Below the pieces are notes generated by a model, which worked only from the letters and a program-made list of their open reading frames with translations, was not told where the DNA came from and did no database searches. DNA of 64,000 bases from Actinomadura sp. DC4 (GTDB taxonomy: Bacteria > Actinomycetota > Actinomycetes > Streptosporangiales > Streptosporangiaceae), in NCBI RefSeq assembly GCF_030406325.1, contig NZ_JAUEQY010000026.1, positions 1-64,000 of the forward strand. Reading direction: 5' to 3'. This document shows positions 18,101 through 25,635 of the stretch, piece after piece (the first letter of the stretch is position 1; every line of letters begins with the position of its first letter). A program made the position numbers and the translations under genes.

Positions 18101-19638
18101 AGCACCGCCGGCCCGGCGCCGGTGGCCGTCCCCGCCGCTCCGGGCATCCCCTCGGACATGAATTCCAGGGCCGCTGCCGCCGGTGCGGCCTCGGGGGCGA
18201 AGGCTCCCGGGATCGTGATCGGTGTGATGGACCACCGGCCGGCCGGGCGCAGGACTCCCCCGGCGTCGACCAGGACCACCGCGCCCTGGCCCGGCGGCTG
18301 TTCCGCCGGTGCGGCGAAGGCGCTGCCGTCCAAGGGCGCGATCGGCTGGGTCGGTGTGTCGATCGACGCCTCGAAGACGACCGGGTCGAAGTCGTCCGCC
18401 GCGTCGCCCGTGTCCGGGGCCGTGAACCGGCTCTCCGGCACCCGGCCCGCGACCGGCCCGCCGACATCAGGTCCACCGACATCAGATCCACCGAAATCGG
18501 GCCCACCGGCATCCGGCTCACCCACGACCGGCCCACCTGCGACCGGCCGGTCCATGACCGCCCCGCCGGACACCGGCCCCCGAGAGACCGGCCCGCGAGA
18601 AAGCGTGCCCTGCGCGGCCTCCGCCAGCGCCGGCTCGCGTACGCCCGTGTGCGACCTCGCCGTCGACGTCGCCCGGGCCGGCGCGTAGACGCTCTCAGGC
18701 GTCCGCGTCAGGCTCTCCGGCGCGCCCGTCGTGTTGAAGATGGCGAACCGGCACGTCCCGTCCGTCGCGTAGTGCGGCAGTGCGTGGTACGCGCGGATCG
18801 TGATGTCGAGGCGGTCGGCGAGGCCCTGGGCCAGCGCGGCGCACGTCGACGGAGACTGCCCGTACGGCACGAGGACGGCGTTCTCCCGTACCACCGGCGG
18901 CAGTGACTCGTAGAAGGCCACCAGCTCGCCGACGCCCGGCACCCGCTCGCCCGGCGCGCCCACCAGCACGAGAGGCCGCCCCGGCTCGACGGGGACGCCG
19001 AACCCGAGGTCGACCAGCGGCAGCGGAGCCGTGCCCGCCCCGCGTACCCACAGGCCCGCCGGGATCGCGGTCACCGTCACCGGTACCGTGGCGGCCCGGC
19101 GCTCGCGCGAACGAAACCGGGAGAACGGCCTCGGCTTGGCCGAGCGGAACTCACGCGGCAGCGCGGCCTGCCAGACCGGCGCCGGATACCGGGGGCCGGT
19201 CCATTCCGGAATCCCGCCGCGGCGGAAGCCGAGCCAGCCGGCCCCGGGCCCGGCGGAGAAGAGTTCGCCGCCGCGCAGCGCGATGAGTTCGCCGTCCGGT
19301 GCGACCACGCCGACGCCGAGCCGGTCGGCCAGCCTGGCGGCCAGCGGCGGCGCGCCGGACGGGTCGGGGCGCCCGGCGCGCGCGGCGACGAGCCGCATTC
19401 CCCAGCCCGGGGGCGCGTCGGCGTACAGCCGGCTCTTGAGCTGCTCCAGCAGCCGGTCGTCAAGGGCGTTCAACGCGCCCGCCGCGGAGGCGTCCACCAC
19501 GACGGTGGTCCGCGAGGGCTCGGACGGGAGCGCCGCCGCGAAACCGATCGCCTTGGTATCGGCGTCCGACGCGCGGACCACGAGCGCCCTTTCGGCCCGT
19601 TCGATCACGATCGCGCCGGCATTTCCACCGATCGGCAC
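15106..19638 (-). CDS. Giant protein: folded N-domain, 900-residue disordered Pro/Ala-rich middle, ADP-ribosyltransferase-like C-domain
   Basis: A 1510-aa protein. Residues 1-320 are folded (alpha/beta, WLGFRRGG, PLVLVGAPGERVPG). About 325-1255 are low-complexity Pro, Ala, Gly, Ser, Thr with direct repeats. Residues 1260-1500 are folded again and resemble the R-S-E class of ADP-ribosyltransferases: an arginine in VVVRGG (near 1363), WSATAR (near 1406) as the STS-like strand, and TPEVVFLPGTVFRVLSV (near 1424) as the ExE-like strand, where the second Glu is kept but the first is Thr. Transferase activity is unproven. No signal peptide. GTG start with AAGGAGG. It diverges from the EccC-like gene at 19872 and leads the overlapping run. 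Confidence 0.8.
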   Translation of the reverse strand: MPIGGNAGAIVIERAERALVVRASDADTKAIGFAAALPSEPSRTTVVVDASAAGALNALDDRLLEQLKSRLYADAPPGWGMRLVAARAGRPDPSGAPPLAARLADRLGVGVVAPDGELIALRGGELFSAGPGAGWLGFRRGGIPEWTGPRYPAPVWQAALPREFRSAKPRPFSRFRSRERRAATVPVTVTAIPAGLWVRGAGTAPLPLVDLGFGVPVEPGRPLVLVGAPGERVPGVGELVAFYESLPPVVRENAVLVPYGQSPSTCAALAQGLADRLDITIRAYHALPHYATDGTCRFAIFNTTGAPESLTRTPESVYAPARATSTARSHTGVREPALAEAAQGTLSRGPVSRGPVSGGAVMDRPVAGGPVVGEPDAGGPDFGGSDVGGPDVGGPVAGRVPESRFTAPDTGDAADDFDPVVFEASIDTPTQPIAPLDGSAFAAPAEQPPGQGAVVLVDAGGVLRPAGRWSITPITIPGAFAPEAAPAAAALEFMSEGMPGAAGTATGAGPAVLVPGTGPTAMPGTTLAGTAAEAGPEAFTAGPLASETAWGNAAAGGAPETGPGPEAAPRAAAAGMMTESGPPLMPEAGPVSGTTPGAVAGRAVTESGPLFAPEAGPASETTPGTVAGRAVTESGPATSAARRPAEAAPADARTDEAAETGETAGPEASPARGDVPAAFAAEGDGPPGSARPVTDAPTAPSAFQTTVSTVFPQTRPTARAVPMRSRPPEPGTPHAATPPAGTSGEFAATPGEPAHRAPQEPRQEAASEVPDEVRATPDQVVWDPRDHDTQPERRAQSPAEPAESAQNPAPDGTTPRDDTRWAPPIPETRPSGSSRGAASETTGSWSPPTLEPAPAADGWAAESAEHPSWAPPPVAGTSSQDQPHATDRRPDSADPGSWPSPSPENASRDEGAAPPSGEARIPENVVGSWPSPLAGGAPRDGAVPPSSGETEVSESSVGSWPSPQSAEFRQAGAAPENAPRDGAAAPPPGEARAPENEGAPGDGVVPPGEAGNAGGSWPPPEAGTRRSDASPGGADPASWPSPSAEGTREPAAPRPGTSRADAGSPPGRMRAEPLRSPSPSTPAETPENPGRSAWAPPQDGGQGAVRRSGEAPGPRQPAMPPQSPPAGSWVQPVDPQAPGANTWAPPQTGGQPGAVRRSGEAPGPRQRAMPPQSPPAGSWVRPVDPQAPGASAWGPPQDAGLRAATPRSDETSAGPHHHRMRPGSPVAGSWAPPQNDGDRPPAHEPVLPPVPPALPQDYDRLWLADRMSTPEERQAFRASLGWRYDAAARSVARLLAEHPGLRGAQTDEALMTELAAVRVFVGRSETELVETIRSGGGEHDAALAVCAAAGLRRLPSFQGVVVRGGPVDPAAADAYRPGQDLIEAAPLIALDDIDAPVPGKVEIIIWSATARRLNGFVEKRTTPEVVFLPGTVFRVLSVGPPFAPGAPGARRVLLTEVPAAKAGPGHDDWTARITARLEEAVANRAAPSGEFDEPDDRFSPLPGDPARSMP
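16048..16344 (-). repeat. Two tandem copies of a 150-bp in-frame repeat
   Basis: Copies at 16048-16197 and 16198-16344 (the second is one codon shorter) are nearly identical over most of their length and encode units containing PPAGSWV-PVDPQAPGA and RRSGEAPGPRQ. A third, degraded copy begins at 16345. They lie in the disordered middle of the giant protein. Confidence 0.8.
17737..17979 (-). repeat. Three 81-bp in-frame repeats
   Basis: Copies start at 17737, 17818 and 17899, each opening GGACTCGGTCA on the plus strand, and encode 27-residue units around AGRAVTESGP. The first two are close matches and the third has diverged. Confidence 0.7.
18461..18535 (-). repeat. Five 15-bp in-frame repeats
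   Basis: Units such as CCGACATCAGGTCCA at 18461, 18476, 18491, 18506 and 18521 encode a run of five-residue GGPDV-like units in the giant protein. The last two units are degraded. Confidence 0.75.
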
Positions 19639-19871
19639 CCGTGCCTCCTTCCGCCCGTGACGTCCTCACTGAATTCACGTCTGTGGGGCCGCCGGGAGTT
19701 CACCCCAATGATCGCCGGTCGAGCCCACGGCGAGCACGCGCTACGCTCCGAAGAGTCGGCGCCGCACGCGGTCACCGGCCCCTCCGGGAACCCCCGACGA
19801 GACCCTCGGCGAAACCCCGGACGGGCGGCCGGGGACCGCCGACCCCCCGGCGCGGCGAGAAGGAGGGTTTC

Positions 19872-22094
19872 GTGAGTCGAGATCGGCGCCGCGACCCGTT
19901 CGGAGACGGCGCGGCGGACGTGGGACCGGCGACATCGGTCATGCCGGTCAGGTCAGCACCCGAGCCGACGAGCGGCCGGTGGTCACGTGTCCTGTTCCTG
20001 GGCGAGGACGCGACGAGACGCGCCTTCGCGCACGCCGTGCTCGCCCGGCTCGCCGCGGCCCACCCCTCCGGCCGGCTCGTGATCGTGCTCCGCGTCGCGC
20101 CCCAGCGGCGAGCGGAGTGGGCCTGGACACGCTGGCTCCCCCACACAGGCCGCACGGACGAGACGTTCCAGAGCCGCCCCGCCTTCACGGCCGGCGTACG
20201 CCCCGATCCGGACGAGCCGCTCGCCGTCGTGGTGCTCGACGGCGCGGACCTGCCGCCGGGCGACCGCCTCGCCGCCGCCGGCTTCCGCAACACCGTCGTG
20301 CTCGACCTCGACGGCAGACGCCGCCGGCCGGGCCGTACGACGCTGCGCCTGGACGCCTCTCCCGACGGCGTACGCGCGCTGTGGGTCGACCAGGACCGTA
20401 CGGAACGCTCCACGCCGGTCGCCGACCCGCGGGCCGCCGCCGCCCTGATCGCCCCGGAGACGGCCGAGGTGAGCGACGCCGGGCGACGGCTCGCCGCGGC
20501 GCTCGACGCCGCCGGGGCCGAGCATCCCGGCGGGTGGTCGCCGCCGCTGACCGCCGCGCCGACGATCGACCATCTTCTGCCGCCGCTCGTGCCCTCCCAC
20601 GACCGTGGCCTGACCACCGCCGCGCCGCCCGAGGGCGGGTCGTTGATGGTCCCGCTCGGCATCGTCGACCGGCCCTTCGCGCGCCTTCCCGACGTCCTGC
20701 GGGTCGACCTGTCCGGGCACCTGCTCGTCTCCGGCGCCGCCGGCAGCGGCCGGAGCACCCTGCTGACGACCCTGGTCATCGCGCTCGCCCTCACCCACAG
20801 CCCGCGCGAGGCCCAGGTCTACTGCCTCGACCCCGACGGCTCGCTGGGGGCGCTGTCCGGCCTGCCGCACGTCGGCGCCGTGGCGGGCGACCCCGACACG
20901 GCCGGCGCGACGATCGCCAAGGTCACCGCGCTGCTCGACCACCGCGAACACCTCTTCGCCGAGCACGGTGTCGACGGGATGGACGCCTACCGCTCCCGCC
21001 GCGAGGAGTTCCCCGACGAGCGGTACGGCGACGTGTTCCTGCTGGTGGAGGGCGCGGTGCCGGACGCGTACGAGACCGACCTCGGCCGCCTCGCCGCCGG
21101 CGGCCCCGCCCACGGCATCCGCCTGGTCGTCACCGCCGGGCCCGGCCCCGAGCCGCCCGCGTTCCTGCGTTCCGGTACGGGCCTGGAGCTGCGCCTCGAC
21201 GACCCCGCGGCGGCACCCGGACGCGGCATGATCGGGGAGTCGGCCTTCCTGACCGCGCTGCCGCGCGTCGACGGCGTCGAGAGCACCGACCGCCTGCCGA
21301 TCGCCGTCGCCGCGCTGGTGGCCGAGATCGCCGAACACTGGGGTGAGCGTCCCGGGGCGCCCGGCGTACGCGCGCTCCCGTCGGTCGTGGCCGCCGGATC
21401 GCTCCCGGAGCCCGACGGCCGCCTGCGCGCGGTGATCGGGGTCAACGAGGGCGAGCTCGCGCCGGTCCAGCACGACTTCGCCACCGCGCCGCACCTGATC
21501 GTCATCGGTGACGCAGGCAGCGGCAGGACGAACCTCCTTCGCCTCGTCGCGGAGTCGATCACGCTGTCCCACAGCCCGCTCGAGGCCCGCATCCTCCTGG
21601 TCGACTACCGGGGCGGGCTGCTGCACGCGATGCCGGAGGAGTTCGTGCTGGGCCACGCCTTCTCGGCCGGAGTGCTCGGCGAGCTGGTCGAGGGCACCGC
21701 CCTCGCGATCGGCGAGCGGGTGGCGCCGGCGTCCGGCGGGCGGGCGGCGCGCGACTGGCAGGGGCCGCGGCTGTTCATCCTCATCGACGACTACGAACAA
21801 GTACGCGACCGGGGCCGCGGCCTGCTCGAACCCCTGGTGGAATACCTCCCGCTGGGGCATGAGCTGGGCGCGCACCTGATCGTCGCGTGTTCCTCGGCCG
21901 GCGCCGGGGCCGCGATGGACGACCCGCTGCTGCGCGGCATGCACGACGCGGGCGCGGGCACCCTGCTGCTGTCCTGCCCGCCCGAGGAGGGCGACGTGCT
22001 CGACGGCCTCGAACCCCGCGACCTGCCGCCGGGCCGCGCCCGCTACCGCGTGCGCGGCGAGACGATCCTGGTCCAGACCGGCCTGGCCGAGTGA
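19872..22094 (+). CDS. Soluble EccC-like protein with two FtsK-type domains and arginine in both Walker A motifs
   Basis: A 740-aa protein; GTG start with AGGAGG five bases upstream. It lacks the membrane segments and first ATPase domain of EccC. Residues about 40-150 match the EccC stalk region just before domain 1 (WAWTRWLPHTG), followed by domains corresponding to EccC domains 2 and 3. Walker A reads GAAGSGRST (Arg294) and GDAGSGRTN (Arg552), so the phosphate-binding lysine is arginine in both. Walker B of the first is DVFLLVEG, of the second RLFILIDDYE. It is probably a non-hydrolysing receptor or adaptor. It diverges from the giant gene, and its stop abuts the convergent LysR stop (TGATCA). 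Confidence 0.85.
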   Translation: MSRDRRRDPFGDGAADVGPATSVMPVRSAPEPTSGRWSRVLFLGEDATRRAFAHAVLARLAAAHPSGRLVIVLRVAPQRRAEWAWTRWLPHTGRTDETFQSRPAFTAGVRPDPDEPLAVVVLDGADLPPGDRLAAAGFRNTVVLDLDGRRRRPGRTTLRLDASPDGVRALWVDQDRTERSTPVADPRAAAALIAPETAEVSDAGRRLAAALDAAGAEHPGGWSPPLTAAPTIDHLLPPLVPSHDRGLTTAAPPEGGSLMVPLGIVDRPFARLPDVLRVDLSGHLLVSGAAGSGRSTLLTTLVIALALTHSPREAQVYCLDPDGSLGALSGLPHVGAVAGDPDTAGATIAKVTALLDHREHLFAEHGVDGMDAYRSRREEFPDERYGDVFLLVEGAVPDAYETDLGRLAAGGPAHGIRLVVTAGPGPEPPAFLRSGTGLELRLDDPAAAPGRGMIGESAFLTALPRVDGVESTDRLPIAVAALVAEIAEHWGERPGAPGVRALPSVVAAGSLPEPDGRLRAVIGVNEGELAPVQHDFATAPHLIVIGDAGSGRTNLLRLVAESITLSHSPLEARILLVDYRGGLLHAMPEEFVLGHAFSAGVLGELVEGTALAIGERVAPASGGRAARDWQGPRLFILIDDYEQVRDRGRGLLEPLVEYLPLGHELGAHLIVACSSAGAGAAMDDPLLRGMHDAGAGTLLLSCPPEEGDVLDGLEPRDLPPGRARYRVRGETILVQTGLAE

Positions 22095-23018
22095 TCAGGC
22101 GCGGTTCTCCGGCTGCCGCAGGTGCGCGTCGACCAGCCCGGTCAGGGCCCGTACGGCGGCGGTCGGCTTGCGCTTGCGCGTCGTCGCCAGGTGCAGGGAC
22201 CACTCCAGGGGCTCGTCCTTGACCTTCACGGTCCGTACGGCCTCGTCCCCGCGTACGGCGAACGGCGGCACGATCGCCACGCCGACGCCGTGCCGTACGA
22301 AGTCGGCGGCGTTCTCCACCCCGCCGACCTCGACGGCGATGCGGCGCTCGATCCGCGCGGCGGCGAACACCTGGTCGGTCACGGCGCGACTCGCGTAGCC
22401 GGGCGGGAAGTCGACGAAGTCCTCCTCGGCCAGGTCCGAGACGGCGACCGTACGCCGGCGGGCGAGCGGATGCCCGGCCGGCACCGCGAGGACCTGGGGC
22501 ACGCGGAGCAGCTCACGGGTGCACAGGTCGCGGTTGACCGTGTCGGCGACGCCGAGGAAGCCGACGTCCACCTCGCCGTTCAGCAGAGCGGCCACGATCC
22601 CGGCGGAGCCCGTGGTCTCCACGCGCAGCCGCAGCTCGACGCCTGGATACCGGCGGCGGAAGTCGCCCGCCAGCGCCGGCAGGTCGACGAGGTCCAGCCC
22701 GGCGAGCGAGCCGACCCGCACCGAACCGCGGACGCCGCGGCCCAGTTCGTCCACCGCGTCACGGGCGCCCTGCGCGGCGTCCAGGACCGCCAGTGCCTCG
22801 GGCAGGAGTGCCGCACCGGCCTCGGTGAGCACGACTCTCTGCGCGTTCCGCTCGAAAAGCGTGACGCGCAAGTCGCGCTCGAGCGACGCGATCGCCGCCG
22901 ATACGGCACTCTGCACAACATGCAGCCGTTTGGCGGCGAGAGTGAAGCTCTTCTCGTTCGCCACTGCCACGAAGTAGTTAAGCTGCCTCAACTCCACCTG
23001 AAAAGTGTGCCAGTACAC
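22095..23018 (-). CDS. LysR family transcriptional regulator
   Basis: A protein of up to 307 aa with the LysR N-terminal helix-turn-helix (ELRQLNYFVAVANEKSFT, RLHVVQSAVSAAIASLE) and the periplasmic-binding-fold effector domain (LRVPQVLAVPAGHPLA, HGVGVAIVPPFAV). The listed GTG at 23018 has a GGGGG tract just upstream; a GTG at 22997 giving VELRQLNYF would fit the usual LysR N-terminus better but has no ribosome site. The effector and target are unknown. No divergent partner gene adjoins it, and its 3' end abuts the EccC-like gene. Confidence 0.9.
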   Translation of the reverse strand: MYWHTFQVELRQLNYFVAVANEKSFTLAAKRLHVVQSAVSAAIASLERDLRVTLFERNAQRVVLTEAGAALLPEALAVLDAAQGARDAVDELGRGVRGSVRVGSLAGLDLVDLPALAGDFRRRYPGVELRLRVETTGSAGIVAALLNGEVDVGFLGVADTVNRDLCTRELLRVPQVLAVPAGHPLARRRTVAVSDLAEEDFVDFPPGYASRAVTDQVFAAARIERRIAVEVGGVENAADFVRHGVGVAIVPPFAVRGDEAVRTVKVKDEPLEWSLHLATTRKRKPTAAVRALTGLVDAHLRQPENRA

Positions 23019-23081
23019 CCCCGGGGGTGAGCAATGGCCCCCATCCTGAGAGAAATCGAGCGGGTGACAATATGCCGTTTC

Positions 23082-25232
23082 TCAAGGTAGTGAGGTTCTC
23101 CCCCCGCCCAGGCGGCGTACGGCGGACGTGCCGAGCCCGTTCGCGGTGCCCGCACCCGGCCGTTCAGGCCCCGTCTCAAGGTCGGAACCGGCATAGCGGC
23201 CCGTACGGGAGTACCAGGCGAGGTCTCCGCACATCCAGCGTTCGAGGCTCCGTACGAATGTGAGCACCTGGTCGCACGCCGTGACGTCGAGCCGAAGTTC
23301 TTCGAACAGGACCGGCAGATCCTCTTGGACGATGCGCTGGAACTCACGAAGGCTCGCGGTCATGATGTCGTTGGCGATTTCAACAGCGTGCTGCAGGCCG
23401 CAGTTGAGGAAATCCTGAATGACCAGGACGCCATTGTTGACATCGCCCTCGAATTCGATCTCCTTGCGATAGGAGAAGACATCGTTGCGAAAATCAACAT
23501 TGTCGGCGAAAGCGATGACGAGTTGCCGCAGGGGTTCGGCCGCGAGCAACTCCGCCGAAATTCCGGTCCCCGACATGAGGAACCCCAGGCTCGTCGCCAG
23601 CTCGGTGCCGGCCGTCCGGCGGCGCATCTCGGTGTAGTCGACCGGGTCCGGGATGCGGTTCTGGACGGTGTTGCCCAGCTCCCAGAGGTTTCCCTCGGCG
23701 AACGCCAGCACGTGCCCGGGAAACCGCGTGCGCACGGTGGCGGGGAGGTTCGGCGCGGTCCTGGCCCACAGATCGGCCAGGCCGCGTTCGACGCAGTCGC
23801 GCGGCGGCGGTGTGGGCCCGCAGTCGGCCGGCATGAACTCCGGCAGGCCGGCGACGAACGCGCGGGCACCGGGGAGGTCCCGGTGGGCCTTGAAGGCGGC
23901 GAGGGCATAGTCGTCGAGCGCGAACATCCAGACGTCCCAGAGCGTGACCAGCCGCAGCTTGTCCGGCCCGGCGAGCGGATGGGTGAGGGCGGCGAACACC
24001 GCGAGCGCGAGGGAGTCGAACCGCGCGTCGGTCCAGACCCCGTCGCCGCGCGCCGCGACCGGGCCGATCATCCCCATCTCGTACGCCCAGGCCTTGGCGC
24101 CTCTGCGTGCGGCCTCCAGGTGCGGGTTGGTCGTCGCCCGCCACGGCATGAAGAACAGCGGCAGCCGGAAGGGGTGGCCGGGGGTGCACGGCGCACCGGG
24201 GGTGCCGGGCGGGCGCGGCGAGGCCGGCCGGGTGGCCGGGGCGCCCAGGCCAGGCGGCTCGTCCGGATAGCGGCTCGACCGCCGGTGCCACTCGTCCGCG
24301 CCGGCCTGCCAGTCGCGCAGGGCGCGGACGTGCGCGGCGATGACGGCCTGCTCGTCGGCGGAGACGGCGTGGTCGGTGTAGAGCATCGGCAGCTCGGTCA
24401 GCGCGGTGTCCTCGAACTGGTGCATCCGCGAGGTGATGAGGTCGTTGGTCGTGTCGGCGGCCTCCGACGGCGTCAGGCCGAGGAACTCCTCCAGCACGAG
24501 CACACCGTTGCTGACCTCGCCCTCCTCGGCCTCGCTCCGGTAGCTGAAGAGGTCATCGCGCAGGTGCACGCTGTCGGCGAAGGTGTCCTCCAGCACCCGC
24601 AGCGGCCGTTCGGTGGCGAGGTCCGCGGGCACCTCGGCGGCCAGCGCGTGCTCGACCAGGCGCGCGGCCCACGGTGCCCCGCCGTAACGGCGCCGCATCC
24701 GGACGTACTCCACCGGGTTCGGCACCCGTCCGGCCTCCAGGTTGCGCAGCTCCCACATGGCCCCGGCGAACAGGTCGTGGGTGCCGGCGGCGAAGCGCTC
24801 GCGCCAGGCGGGTGACATCGCGGGCAGCGTACGCGGCCAGAGGTCGGCGAGCCCCCGCTCGACCGGGCTCACCGGCTCCGGGGCGTCGTCGGCCAGGAAC
24901 GCCGCCAGGCGGTCGAGGTGCGTCCGCGCGCCGTCGAGGTCGCCCGGCCGTTTGAAGGCGTGCCGGAAATGGTCGGCGAAATAGAAGACCCAGGCGTACC
25001 AGCCGGAGAGCAGGCCGAGCTCGACGGCGCCGCAGTCGGGATGGGTCGAGGCGGACAACAGCCCGTAGTCGTGCGCGTCCAGGTCGGCCTCGGTCCAGAG
25101 CGCGGGCTCGTCGAGCATGCCCATGCGCCGCGCCCACGACCGTACGCGGGTCCGGGCGGCGTCGACGTGGGGATTGAGGCGTGCGGGGTGCGGCAGGGAG
25201 AACCTCGGGAGCTCGAAGGGCCGATCAGCCAT
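23082..25232 (-). CDS. Two-domain terpene cyclase of the germacradienol/geosmin synthase family with altered N-terminal motif
   Basis: A 716-aa protein collinear with the streptomycete geosmin synthase. The N-domain (1-320) opens FELPRFSLPHPARLNPH and the C-domain starts after a Pro-rich linker near 350. In geosmin synthase the N-domain metal site is DDHFLE at residue 86; here it is ADHFRH (Ala86, codon GCC). The second site NDLFSYQRE is DDLFSYRSE. The C-domain keeps DDY (DDYAL instead of DDYYP) and a full RNDVFSYRKE. Normally the N-domain ionises farnesyl diphosphate to germacradienol and the C-domain fragments it to geosmin. Here product and activity are uncertain. ATG at 25232 follows a promoter at 25276-25304. 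Confidence 0.87.
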   Translation of the reverse strand: MADRPFELPRFSLPHPARLNPHVDAARTRVRSWARRMGMLDEPALWTEADLDAHDYGLLSASTHPDCGAVELGLLSGWYAWVFYFADHFRHAFKRPGDLDGARTHLDRLAAFLADDAPEPVSPVERGLADLWPRTLPAMSPAWRERFAAGTHDLFAGAMWELRNLEAGRVPNPVEYVRMRRRYGGAPWAARLVEHALAAEVPADLATERPLRVLEDTFADSVHLRDDLFSYRSEAEEGEVSNGVLVLEEFLGLTPSEAADTTNDLITSRMHQFEDTALTELPMLYTDHAVSADEQAVIAAHVRALRDWQAGADEWHRRSSRYPDEPPGLGAPATRPASPRPPGTPGAPCTPGHPFRLPLFFMPWRATTNPHLEAARRGAKAWAYEMGMIGPVAARGDGVWTDARFDSLALAVFAALTHPLAGPDKLRLVTLWDVWMFALDDYALAAFKAHRDLPGARAFVAGLPEFMPADCGPTPPPRDCVERGLADLWARTAPNLPATVRTRFPGHVLAFAEGNLWELGNTVQNRIPDPVDYTEMRRRTAGTELATSLGFLMSGTGISAELLAAEPLRQLVIAFADNVDFRNDVFSYRKEIEFEGDVNNGVLVIQDFLNCGLQHAVEIANDIMTASLREFQRIVQEDLPVLFEELRLDVTACDQVLTFVRSLERWMCGDLAWYSRTGRYAGSDLETGPERPGAGTANGLGTSAVRRLGGGRTSLP

Positions 25233-25266
25233 CGGGCGTACCGCGTCGTGACCTTGTGTGCTCGTC

Positions 25267-25279
25267 CACTGACTCAGTG
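25267..25279. promoter_or_regulatory. 13-bp palindrome at the terpene cyclase start site, candidate operator
   Basis: CACTGA-C-TCAGTG is a perfect inverted repeat overlapping the -10 element and the expected transcription start, a position typical of a repressor site. Confidence 0.45.
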
Positions 25280-25304
25280 TGCGTTCGGTTCGGCGGGCGG
25301 TCAA
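25276..25304 (-). promoter_or_regulatory. Promoter of the terpene cyclase gene
   Basis: On the minus strand TTGACC (25304-25299) and CACACT (25281-25276) are 17 bases apart. The start would be near 25268, about 36 bases before the ATG. Confidence 0.5.
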
Positions 25305-25635
25305 CCGACTCTCCGGAGCCGTACTCCCAATTCCCGGAAACCCCGGCAATCACTTCATAAACCGAAGTCTCTGCTTAGACCTGCGTTAACGCCATGTTCT
25401 CGCGCCGTCTGACATCGGACCGCACAACGGGTCGAGGACGGATTGACGGTCGCACCAGATCAGCGGGATTCAGTGCGACGTCATGGGCGATGTCCGACGA
25501 ATACGAAGAAACCTCATGATTAACCATTGATATTTCATAGGGCGTTGTATTTAGTAACGCTCCGTTTTGTCCGGCTGCTCCGTTCGCGCCCAGAAGCCCC
25601 CCACTGGCCGGAGCGACGGGCAGAAGGAGAAGCTC

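Larger units (their letters stand above)
25233..25635. other. 403-bp divergent intergenic region, AT-richer
   Basis: No gene is seen. It separates the divergent terpene cyclase and HNH nuclease genes, holds the cyclase promoter and a 13-bp palindrome, and is clearly lower in G+C around 25480-25570, as expected for promoters. Confidence 0.6.

Noticed and set aside
16048-18535. CRISPR-like repeat array
   Set aside because: Repeats are contiguous in-frame coding units without unique spacers of fixed length and without cas genes.
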